NCBI GenBank assembly: GCA_035254305.1
Contig: DATFAS010000117.1
Span: forward strand, 1 to 32,617
Source of the DNA: DATFAS01 sp035254305
GTDB taxonomy: Bacteria > Bacillota > Bacilli > Aneurinibacillales > RAOX-1
Direction of reading: 5' to 3'
Length of the DNA stretch: 32,617 nucleotides
Part shown: piece by piece, positions 21,661 through 28,324 of the stretch
Numbering within the stretch: the stretch's first letter is position 1
Layout of the letters: each line of letters opens with the position of its first letter
Notes under the pieces: model-generated
Database searches by the model: none
Told to the model about the DNA's origin: nothing
Seen by the model: only the letters and a program-made list of their open reading frames with translations
Made by a program: the position numbers and the translations under genes

Positions 21661-22419
21661 CTAGGTAGAAGCAAGCAATTGGCATAAAACACGATTTAAT
21701 CCTCTGTATTTATGTTCTCTTCTTGGTATATTAAGCCAGTTAAAAACTTTTTCAATATCATCCAACACATTTTCTGCTGACTCATAAATACGTTCTATAT
21801 CCTGAAGACGAATGGTCTCAATCCCATGAGCAACAATGGTCTTATGTCGCAAATCCATTAGTTCGCCCATCGCTTTCCCTGAAAGAACATGTACAATTTT
21901 TTCCCACTTTCCACCTGCACGAGTTAAAATTTCCTTCATCCCATTCATTAACCCATGATGAAGCTTATATCGATGTTCAAAAAATTGTTTTTGATAGATT
22001 CTATCCCTGAGTGGATAAATTTTCCCCTCTTTGAATTGAATAACGGCATATTTATAGAGCAATTCTCTTAACTGAAAGACACGCCCTGCAAATTCAGTGT
22101 AGGTTCCCCTCTTTAACTGAATCATGATGTTATCCATCAGTTCATTAAATACCTCGTCAGGCCCGCCCCCTCTTAAACTTGGAAGTTCTTGCACATATCG
22201 TTGGATAGAGGGGTTTGCAAGAATATACTTCTCAGGCAAGTCTTTGAGAACGGATTCAGCCTTAGCAAAATCAAAATTCATCGACCATCTGCAGCTATCA
22301 ATGAGATGAATTAGGCTTTGATCAAACTGATCATATAAATCTAGTATTTCAAGAGCCCCCTCATAATTAAAGGCTTTTATTAATCGACTTACAGCAAGAT
22401 CTTTCAAATTATCGTCCAT
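21661..22419 (-). CDS. Stand-alone HEPN-like protein resembling the C-terminus of Csm6/Csx-type RNases
   Basis: The 252-aa product is all-helical. Near the C-terminus it carries DLRHKTIVAHGIE, an R-x6-H motif (R191, H198) with a polar residue after the arginine, the form used by HEPN ribonucleases. The preceding region, from LIKAFNYEGALEILDLYDQF through FAGRVFQLRELLYKYAVIQF, resembles the helical part of CRISPR-associated CARF-HEPN proteins (Csm6, TIGR02710-like). However, no CARF domain is present, and no cas gene or CRISPR array lies in the window. The frame opens at 22440; ATG at 22419 is preferred because GTGAGGT lies 7-8 nt before it. An RNA-cleaving role is inferred from the motif only. 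No toxin-antitoxin partner is evident. Confidence 0.65.
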   Translation of the reverse strand: MDDNLKDLAVSRLIKAFNYEGALEILDLYDQFDQSLIHLIDSCRWSMNFDFAKAESVLKDLPEKYILANPSIQRYVQELPSLRGGGPDEVFNELMDNIMIQLKRGTYTEFAGRVFQLRELLYKYAVIQFKEGKIYPLRDRIYQKQFFEHRYKLHHGLMNGMKEILTRAGGKWEKIVHVLSGKAMGELMDLRHKTIVAHGIETIRLQDIERIYESAENVLDDIEKVFNWLNIPRREHKYRGLNRVLCQLLAST

Positions 22420-22525
22420 TTTTTTAACCTCACTATTCATTTCTCTAAAAAATTAGGATCAAATTAACTATTTTAATAGGCTTACATTTTTGTAGCAATA
22501 TTGACACAACTCAATTTATCATTCA

Positions 22526-22578
22526 AGATCTAATTCATATACAATGCAAATAGAAAGAAGAAATATTACATTAGATCT
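22526..22578. repeat. Inverted repeat in the divergent HEPN-GNAT region
   Basis: AGATCTAAT (22526-22534) and ATTAGATCT (22570-22578) are perfect 9-bp arms 35 nt apart. The right arm ends next to the GAGGTGAT ribosome binding site of the GNAT gene. It may be an operator or a leader hairpin. Confidence 0.4.
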
Positions 22579-22594
22579 GAGGTGATAAAAAAGA

Positions 22595-23044
22595 ATGGAC
22601 CTAATTTCTGAAATGAAGCGTCTCCTAGAAGAGAATGACATTACTTATGAATATGAAGAAAAAAATCATAGGCATCTCTTTCGTTGGAATGACGTGATGA
22701 GAGACGCAGGAATGGTTGCTGATAATGTTTTACTTGATCTGAATATTGATGCAGAACATGAGGTAATCTTTCTCGGCCTTATTCGTATCCCAAGGACAAC
22801 TCGCGGCAAAGGGCTAGGAGCCCAGCTAGTAAAAGCTATGAAGAAGTATGCAAGAGAACAGCATTTTGCTATCATTCTAGAAAGTGCCCCAGAAAACCTG
22901 CTATTCTGGCAAAAGATGCACTTCTCAACCTTCCTGTATGAGGATTATGGTTTCTGGATGATGGGCTATGGAGGTAAAAGTAAGCAATATTTCAAGGTAA
23001 AATGGTTACAAATCAAGCCCCATCTATATTCCGATGTCTCCTAG
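22595..23044 (+). CDS. GNAT-family N-acetyltransferase
   Basis: This 149-aa protein has the GNAT acetyl-CoA motif TTRGKGLGAQLVKAMKKYA, preceded by the strand IFLGLIRIPR and followed by IILESAPENLLFWQKMHF. An unusual N-terminal 40 residues (MDLISEMKRLLEENDITYEYEEKNHRH) precede the core and may form a helix. The acceptor is unknown. GAGGTGAT and an A-rich spacer lie before ATG at 22595. It is divergent from the HEPN-motif gene. The inverted repeat at 22526-22578 sits in its leader. A short hairpin (23048-23072) separates it from the converging zinc-ribbon gene. Confidence 0.8.
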   Translation: MDLISEMKRLLEENDITYEYEEKNHRHLFRWNDVMRDAGMVADNVLLDLNIDAEHEVIFLGLIRIPRTTRGKGLGAQLVKAMKKYAREQHFAIILESAPENLLFWQKMHFSTFLYEDYGFWMMGYGGKSKQYFKVKWLQIKPHLYSDVS

Positions 23045-23047
23045 AAA

Positions 23048-23072
23048 AAATGCATCCATCAAGAATGCATTT
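23048..23072. terminator. Hairpin between convergent GNAT and zinc-ribbon genes
   Basis: AAATGCAT (23048-23055) pairs with ATGCATTT (23065-23072). It overlaps the stop of the zinc-ribbon gene. The T runs are short, so terminator strength is uncertain. Confidence 0.55.
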
Positions 23073-23337
23073 AAGGAGTATAGATCTCTTCAACTAGTCT
23101 AGTCACTCTTTCACCACAAGTTATACAAACAAATACATGTGGGCATTGATGATACTTTAGATCATCTAAGATTCCATCACTCTTTTTCATTCCATCAATT
23201 TCTAGATACGGGCTATAATCATCGAAGAAATCCATTAGCCTCCCCCCGTCATCCATCAAATGATTACATTCTGGGCAAGTAGGCAAATCATTGTTGACAT
23301 CTTTGAGGGTATTGCAAATCGGACACATGTATGGCAA
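23071..23337 (-). CDS. Double zinc-ribbon small protein
   Basis: An 88-aa protein with an N-terminal zinc ribbon CPIC...CPEC (C5, C8, C21, C24) and a C-terminal C-x6-C-x2-C cluster in QCPHVFVCITCGE, which probably binds a second metal. Between them lies an aspartate- and tyrosine-rich stretch (LMDFFDDYSPYLEIDG). No family is recognised. The frame opens with GTG at 23346, but GGAG overlaps it; TTG at 23337, 8 nt after GGAG, is preferred. It follows the TetR gene on the same strand at about 60 bp and probably shares its transcript. The role may be nucleic acid or protein binding. Confidence 0.7.
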   Translation of the reverse strand: MPYMCPICNTLKDVNNDLPTCPECNHLMDDGGRLMDFFDDYSPYLEIDGMKKSDGILDDLKYHQCPHVFVCITCGERVTRLVEEIYTP

Positions 23338-23394
23338 GGATGGCACTCCTCTCTGGAATCAGTCATCCTTTAAGTTTTGATTTTTATGAAGCGA

Positions 23395-23919
23395 TTATTC
23401 CTCAAGTGCATCTAAAACTTCAAGAGCTAATTGATACATTTCTCTCTCCGGAAATGTAGGATCCATGACCGACTGTAATGCTAAGCCATCAATTAATGCA
23501 GTAAGCAGTCTTCCATGTAATTTCTTTCCTTCCATGACTTCACTGTATAATTGGATCCTCTTTCGCATAGCCTGCCCTAGTCTTTGTTTAAGCTCTTTAT
23601 GATTGAATGACAAAGCTGCTAATTCCGTCAGAAACCGCTGGTTATCCGAAGAAATTTGTGAGTTATACATTTCTTTCGTTAAAGTGTCTTTCAAACTTTG
23701 GCCAACCAATACTTGTTTTTCTAGCTCTTCCTCATATTGCTCGATCAAAGAAAGGAGGAGCTGTTGTTTGGTTTTGAAGTGGTAATAGATTACACCCTGA
23801 GTAACTCCTGCAGCATCTGCAACCGATTTTAGTGTAACATTTCCTTGACCTTGGCTTAGTAGCTGTTGTTTGGCAGCGTGAACTAGGTCTTTTTTTTGAA
23901 TATTTTTAGGCTTCCCCAT
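23395..23919 (-). CDS. TetR-family transcriptional regulator
   Basis: The N-terminal 60 residues form the TetR helix-turn-helix: DLVHAAKQQLLSQGQGNVTLKSVADAAGVTQGVIYYHFKTKQQLLLSLIEQYEEEL. The rest (about residues 70-174) is a helical ligand and dimer domain, without recognisable ligand residues. It is 174 aa, a normal length. It lies 26 bp downstream of the 331-aa unknown gene on the same strand, so it may regulate that gene or its own unit. ATG at 23919 is preceded by AAGGAG at about 12 nt. No clear operator was found in the short gap. Confidence 0.85.
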   Translation of the reverse strand: MGKPKNIQKKDLVHAAKQQLLSQGQGNVTLKSVADAAGVTQGVIYYHFKTKQQLLLSLIEQYEEELEKQVLVGQSLKDTLTKEMYNSQISSDNQRFLTELAALSFNHKELKQRLGQAMRKRIQLYSEVMEGKKLHGRLLTALIDGLALQSVMDPTFPEREMYQLALEVLDALEE

Positions 23920-23945
23920 CCGTTACCACTTCTCCTTTATGTTCA

Positions 23946-24941
23946 TTAAGCATAAGGATCTGGTTTTGTTTCCCTTAAAGAAGTCAATCGCTTCTCTAGT
24001 TCTTCATCGGGTTCAATAAACGACACAACCTGTGCATGATATTGCAATAATGGAAAAGCTCCTCGATCAACTGGTCGTGCTTCAAGTGTAGTTAGAAACT
24101 CTGTAAAAGTTAATAAAACGGTACTTAGCGGATTTTCTGCTTGCTGGTTATCATTAACAACATCAAAGAGCTGGTCTAAAGGGGGAGTAAGATAGATCTC
24201 CATCAGAATTGAATCTTCCCCTTTTGAAGTCCTCTCACTTCTCTGCGCAACCCAGACTAGAAAAGAGCATTGACGAACCTCTGCACGAGGGTGCCCTTTC
24301 ACTAAATCAACTGCGGTTAAAAGGGCAGACAAGATCTTTTCCCTCGCTTGCTCTTCCCCCACCTTCTTTAATAATGAAGAGTAATCCAACAGATACCCTG
24401 TACCCAACGGAGTTAATTGATTATCTGTTAATTCTTCTGAGTGCATACTAAGTATTTCCTCATTGCTATTATTCTCTTCCTCAGAACAAGTGGCTTGATA
24501 CATCCTATTCGCCATAGCCTTCTCTTCATCAGAAAGCTCAATAGTCTGTGAATAAATATGTAGCAGTTCTTCATCCAGCATGGTAAGAAAATGTATAGAT
24601 ATAGTGGATTGATTTAGAATCTGTTCAATAATCTCCTGATCATTGAGCCTGTCCAAGCTGATAGGAAAACCTAATGGATTTACTGGGTCCGTGACGGTCC
24701 AAACAACAAGTATGAGGATATCCTTATACGTCTGAAAGTCAATAGACACCTGTGCTTCAAGTGAACGATCGAAGTCCTCAATATCCTCAAAAACAACCAC
24801 AAGCTCCACAGTTTGATGTGAATTCATTCGCCAAAAATAGCGACGTCCTTCGTCCATGACTTCCGTGTATAAATCCTGGAAAGGATCCTTCGGTAGAATT
24901 TGACCCGTTGTTTCATTACTTAAAGGTATGGCATTCTTCAA
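23946..24941 (-). CDS. Large protein of unknown function (331 aa)
   Basis: I do not recognise this protein. It is acidic and soluble, with a mixed N-terminal half (PFQDLYTEVMDEGRRYFWRMN, then VELVVVFEDIEDFDRSLEAQVSIDFQTYKDILILVVW) and a mostly helical C-terminal part (LLDYSSLLKKVGEEQAREKILSALLTAVDLVKGHPRAEVRQCSF). It has only two cysteines and no membrane segment or known catalytic motif. Frame starts at 24980; the purine-rich AAAGGGATGGGGA best supports TTG at 24941, but ATG codons upstream remain possible. It lies after the S1 gene terminator and just before the TetR gene, which may control it. Confidence 0.65.
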   Translation of the reverse strand: MKNAIPLSNETTGQILPKDPFQDLYTEVMDEGRRYFWRMNSHQTVELVVVFEDIEDFDRSLEAQVSIDFQTYKDILILVVWTVTDPVNPLGFPISLDRLNDQEIIEQILNQSTISIHFLTMLDEELLHIYSQTIELSDEEKAMANRMYQATCSEEENNSNEEILSMHSEELTDNQLTPLGTGYLLDYSSLLKKVGEEQAREKILSALLTAVDLVKGHPRAEVRQCSFLVWVAQRSERTSKGEDSILMEIYLTPPLDQLFDVVNDNQQAENPLSTVLLTFTEFLTTLEARPVDRGAFPLLQYHAQVVSFIEPDEELEKRLTSLRETKPDPYA

Positions 24942-25000
24942 AATCCCCATCCCTTTCATTTTGTAGTCATTCATAATCAAAGTATATCAAAAAGAAAACG

Positions 25001-25033
25001 AAAAAGCGGCATCCATCCTAAATGGAGAGCCGC
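25001..25033 (-). terminator. Terminator of the S1-domain gene
   Basis: GCGGC (25006-25010) and GCCGC (25029-25033) close an inner TCCAT/ATGGA stem. On the minus strand five T follow. It lies 7 nt after the S1 gene stop. Confidence 0.8.
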
Positions 25034-25039
25034 AATCGA

Positions 25040-25462
25040 TCATTTTCTTTTTTGTTTTGGTTGTAAATCCTGCATTCTCTCTTCACTTGACTTAATCCAT
25101 TTCTTCAATTTATCCTCAAGTGAATTCATCCGATCCTTATCATTTGTTTTTTTTGGTCTTTGATCTGGGTCTGGTTTTCTATTTATTTTTTGTTCTGGTT
25201 CCTTGCCATCCTTGCGCTTAAGTGGTGCCACCTGTTTAATGGATAAAGAGATTTTCCCTTGCTCGGAGATGTCAATCACCTTAGCCAATACCACATCACC
25301 GACACTAAGATAATCATCAACTTGTTTGACATATTCACTGGCAATTTGTGAAATATGTACAAGGCCGGAACGACCTGGTACCAAAGCAACAAAAGCCCCA
25401 TATTCTTTTATGGCCGTAACCTTACCCTCTAACACTGCCCCAATCGCAATCTCACTGGACAT
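25040..25462 (-). CDS. S1 RNA-binding domain protein (YabR/YugI type)
   Basis: A 140-aa protein with one S1 domain at residues about 5-75: IAIGAVLEGKVTAIKEYGAFVALVPGRSGLVHISQIASEYVKQVDDYLSVGDVVLAKVIDI. A long basic linker follows (RKDGKEPEQKINRKPDPDQRPKK). The C-terminal helix MNSLEDKLKKWIKSSEERMQDLQ is like that of YabR. Related proteins bind RNA and associate with ribosomes. The frame opens at 25543, but AGGGAG lies 5-6 nt before ATG at 25462, the true start. It lies 100 bp downstream of the 371-aa unknown gene and ends at its own terminator. In Bacillus yabR lies near divIC, so this is a different setting. Confidence 0.85.
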   Translation of the reverse strand: MSSEIAIGAVLEGKVTAIKEYGAFVALVPGRSGLVHISQIASEYVKQVDDYLSVGDVVLAKVIDISEQGKISLSIKQVAPLKRKDGKEPEQKINRKPDPDQRPKKTNDKDRMNSLEDKLKKWIKSSEERMQDLQPKQKRK

Positions 25463-25562
25463 ACAATCTCTCCCTATTGGCCCTATTGGATAGGAACCTA
25501 AAATTACTATTACTATATGCCCGGAAATGATTAAATGTTCCAATTAGAGAGCTAATCGTATG

Positions 25563-26678
25563 CTATTCTTGAAAATTACTTTCAAATTTCTCAAGAACCG
25601 CTTGTTCATCCTGGTCCAACCAATTCGCCAATTTAATTAACGTGTCACGTATATAGGCTCTAAAATCAGAAAGCTCCTCTTCGTTATAATAAACAGCTCC
25701 ATCTTCTACCTCTGTCGTTACAACAAGCGAAGTAAGGAATTTCGTCATTGGATATTGCTCATCATTCAAGAAATAAAAAATATAAGGATGCTTTTCAACC
25801 AATATGGATGCCCATTCTTTAATTTCCTTCCGATTCATCATCCGCACTAAATCCTCATTTTTGCCAAATCCGTAGAACGAAAATAAAAGGTTCGATTCAT
25901 AACTTCTTGCTTGTTGTGGAGTTAATAATACATTTTCCATATATTTGTCTAGTTGAAGAATATTTTCATTCTCTACTTCTTCTCGTGATACCTCGATCAT
26001 GAGAGGAGATATAACCTCTACCTGCTGCCTAGTTTCCTTATCGGAAGAATATTGTGTTTCTTCTTGACTGAGTAGTATTTGTTCTTTAAATTGCTCAAAA
26101 TCACTAAAAAAAGATGGATCCATACTAATTCCTAAAGCCTCAAAGAAATCTTCCATTTCCTTATGATAATCCCGTGCGAGGCTCTCAGACGTCACATAAA
26201 TCATCATGCACCGATCCCGCAGAAAAGGATTGATTAACTGATTGGATTCCGGTAATAAATAGGTTTTATACAACTCCATAGTCACTGCATCTTTTTTATC
26301 GAGGAAGAAGGTTAAGTCCATAATCTCCTGTTCACAAAGATCTAGGAAATCTCGCAAACGTCGTGCTGCAAAATCATTCATTCCTACCCGCAGGGTTTCC
26401 CCTAAACGAAGTCGGATACGAATCGGTTGATCAGCACCTTGGTTTGTCTCTTCAAAACATGATCGAACCAAATCATCAAGCTTTTGTATTAGCTGAGCCT
26501 CTAACCAATTTCCTTCGATTTCGGCCACCTTATATATTGTAGAAGGGGATAGTTCGTGAATTGGACCTTCTTCTAATCCTTGTGTTTTGTTTGTTTCTAC
26601 TGCTTCCTGTAAGGTTTCAACCGTTGCTGAAACCTCATTCGAAGAAGAGAATACCTTTTTGAAAAAGCTTCTAATCAT
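25563..26678 (-). CDS. Large protein of unknown function (371 aa)
   Basis: This 371-aa protein is not one I know. It begins with a basic amphipathic stretch (MIRSFFKKVFSSSNE) that may bind a membrane surface. Then comes a long acidic region of helices and strands. Notable blocks are RIRLRLGETLRVGMNDFAARRLRDFLDLCEQEIMDLTFFLDKKD and YPYIFYFLNDEQYPMTKFLTSLVVTTEVEDG. Only two cysteines occur and there is no recognisable enzyme motif. A central acidic linker (QEETQYSSDKETRQQVEV) splits it into two parts. AGGAGG and 9 nt of spacing support ATG at 26678. It is followed by the S1 gene on the same strand. Confidence 0.7.
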   Translation of the reverse strand: MIRSFFKKVFSSSNEVSATVETLQEAVETNKTQGLEEGPIHELSPSTIYKVAEIEGNWLEAQLIQKLDDLVRSCFEETNQGADQPIRIRLRLGETLRVGMNDFAARRLRDFLDLCEQEIMDLTFFLDKKDAVTMELYKTYLLPESNQLINPFLRDRCMMIYVTSESLARDYHKEMEDFFEALGISMDPSFFSDFEQFKEQILLSQEETQYSSDKETRQQVEVISPLMIEVSREEVENENILQLDKYMENVLLTPQQARSYESNLLFSFYGFGKNEDLVRMMNRKEIKEWASILVEKHPYIFYFLNDEQYPMTKFLTSLVVTTEVEDGAVYYNEEELSDFRAYIRDTLIKLANWLDQDEQAVLEKFESNFQE

Positions 26679-26836
26679 GTTTTAGATCCTCCTGTTGCCT
26701 ATATCCTACCTTTCCTTAAAAAATTCGACAAAGAATATGGTTTTCCTACCAACTCAAAAAGAAAAAACTAGGGAAGCAGGAAAGAATAGGTTTTTACCCA
26801 ATTTCAAATACTAATCAAAAAGAGGAGGTTCTACTA

Positions 26837-27172
26837 ATGAACAGGAAACTTCTATTTATCATGGGATTGCTTTTAGCAGCAGCATTAGGTTCCATGCTTC
26901 CCCAACTAATTGTAGGACATGTCGAGGGTTCAACAAATAATGCGAGTTACCAGTTTATGAATCTCGGAATAAGTACTAATGTTGATCGTGAAAAAGTAAA
27001 GCAAATACTCGATCATGTGGTTGGGATTGAAGACTATAAAATAGATCCAAAGCTTGATCGAGTCACCATTACATTTGATGCAGAAACGATGAAAGCTGAA
27101 TGGATTGCTAAATCCTTAGAAGCTGGTGGATATACTCCCGATGAGTTTAACCGTGTGAAACAGCAACAATAA
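26837..27172 (+). CDS. Anchored HMA-fold-like protein without CxxC
   Basis: A 111-aa protein with an N-terminal membrane anchor or signal (LLFIMGLLLAAALGSMLPQLIVG) and an extracellular-side domain. That domain (about residues 43-105) has the beta-alpha-beta-beta-alpha-beta pattern of heavy-metal-associated domains: VDREKVKQILDHVVGIEDYKIDPKLDRVTITFDAETMKAEWIAKSLEAGGY. The loop that should carry the metal-binding CxxC reads ISTNVDRE, with no cysteine, so metal binding is unlikely. It could be a divergent HMA fold used for another purpose. GAGGAGG precedes ATG at 26837. It has its own terminator at 27177-27230. Confidence 0.72.
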   Translation: MNRKLLFIMGLLLAAALGSMLPQLIVGHVEGSTNNASYQFMNLGISTNVDREKVKQILDHVVGIEDYKIDPKLDRVTITFDAETMKAEWIAKSLEAGGYTPDEFNRVKQQQ

Positions 27173-27176
27173 TACG

Positions 27177-27230
27177 AAGGAATCGTTCTTTGTAGGTAGC
27201 TATCTAACCAAAAGGGAACGGTTCCTTTTT
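27177..27230 (+). terminator. Terminator of the HMA-like gene
   Basis: AAGGAATCGTTC (27177-27188) pairs with GAACGGTTCCTT (27216-27227) with one mismatch pair and a 27-nt loop, followed by T5. The loop is longer than usual. Confidence 0.75.
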
Positions 27231-27337
27231 ACAATTAGTATTAAATTTCAATGAACCGTCATCATTTTATTCTTCAACGTTTACAAGAATATTGATATGA
27301 TAGAAGATGGTAACTGTCACAAAGGGGGAATTGTGTT

Positions 27338-27706
27338 ATGGCAAACATCCTAATCGTTGATGATGCTATGTTTATGAGAGCTATGCTCAAAAGAATTTTG
27401 GAGGAAAATGGACATACCATTGTCGGTGAGGCTTCTAATGGTGAAGAAGCTGTAAGCAAATATAAAAGCCTTTCCCCAGATCTTGTCACTATGGATATAA
27501 CGATGCCAGATATGAATGGAATCGAAGCTGTCAAATCAATAACCGCACTTGATCCAGATGCAAAAATCATTATGTGTTCGGCCCTTGGCCACCATCATAT
27601 GGTGTTAGATGCTATTAAAGCAGGTGCAAAGGATTTTATTGTAAAGCCTTTTCAACCTGATCGCGTGATTGAAGCCTTTAAACGGGTATTGGCCATCCAA
27701 ACTTAA
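27338..27706 (+). CDS. cheY: Orphan CheY-type response regulator
   Basis: A 122-aa single receiver domain, close to B. subtilis CheY: the acidic pocket ILIVDDAMFMR (D8, D9), phospho-acceptor D53 in LVTMDITMPDMNG, S81 in MCSALG and K103 in GAKDFIVKPFQ. CheY-P acts on the flagellar switch in Bacillus. No flagellar or che genes lie in the window, so this is a stand-alone copy that may serve chemotaxis or another sensor. The block LVTMDITMPxM and the IVKPFQ end argue for the CheY branch rather than Spo0F. ATG at 27338 follows AAAGGGGG. No output domain is attached. Confidence 0.82.
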   Translation: MANILIVDDAMFMRAMLKRILEENGHTIVGEASNGEEAVSKYKSLSPDLVTMDITMPDMNGIEAVKSITALDPDAKIIMCSALGHHHMVLDAIKAGAKDFIVKPFQPDRVIEAFKRVLAIQT

Positions 27707-27796
27707 AGGGCTTTTATTCCTTTATTATGAAACAAAGAATATTCCCACTTCCCATAGCATAGGATAGATTGTTAGATATTATATGGGGGTGGAAAT

Positions 27797-28279
27797 TTGT
27801 TTCACGTGGGTGACAAAATATTTTACCCGATGCATGGCGCTGGTATCATTAACAAAATTGAACAAAAGGAAGTACTTGGAATACAAAAAACTTACTATGT
27901 ACTAGCGTTCCCTCTAAGTCAAATGACTGTCATGCTACCAATGGATAGTGCAGAAAAGGTGGGTTTACGAGAGATTGCCGATTCAACCTCAGTTGTTGAA
28001 GTAATGGCATTATTAAGACACCCAGAAAATACACAAAATGAAAACTGGAATCAAAGATTCCGCCAAAATTCACTTGCACTTAAAAGTGGGAACATCCTTG
28101 ACCTTGCCCGAGTGGTAAAAAGCTTAGTTTTGCGTCACCGGGAGAAGGGGCTATCAACAAATGAAAAAAGGATGCTAGATGAAGCACGTCAATACTTAAC
28201 TAGTGAAATTGCCCTCGCTAATAATCTTCATATAGAACAGGCAAATAATTACATTGAAGATGCAATAGGCATGCGTTAA
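27797..28279 (+). CDS. CarD/CdnL-family transcription factor
   Basis: This 160-aa protein begins with the CarD RNA-polymerase interaction domain (FHVGDKIFYPMHGAGIINKIEQKEVLGIQKTYYVLAFP, about residues 1-60), followed by a helical C-terminal DNA-contacting domain. The tail DLARVVKSLVLRHREKGLSTNEKRMLDEARQYLTSEIALA is typical of the family. CarD-type proteins bind the RNA polymerase beta subunit and stabilise open complexes at promoters. It is cytoplasmic. The start is TTG at 27797, preceded by GGGGGTGG. It is followed by a hairpin shared with the converging RNase J gene. Confidence 0.87.
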   Translation: MFHVGDKIFYPMHGAGIINKIEQKEVLGIQKTYYVLAFPLSQMTVMLPMDSAEKVGLREIADSTSVVEVMALLRHPENTQNENWNQRFRQNSLALKSGNILDLARVVKSLVLRHREKGLSTNEKRMLDEARQYLTSEIALANNLHIEQANNYIEDAIGMR

Positions 28280-28281
28280 AC

Positions 28282-28322
28282 GAAGAAGCTCAGTCCACTT
28301 GAAGGAACTGAGCTTCTTCTTA
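28282..28322. terminator. Bidirectional terminator between carD-like and rnj genes
   Basis: GAAGAAGCTCAGT (28282-28294) pairs with ACTGAGCTTCTTC (28307-28319), 12-nt loop, then T-rich sequence. It ends the plus gene and lies just beyond the rnj stop. Confidence 0.88.
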
Positions 28323-28324
28323 TT

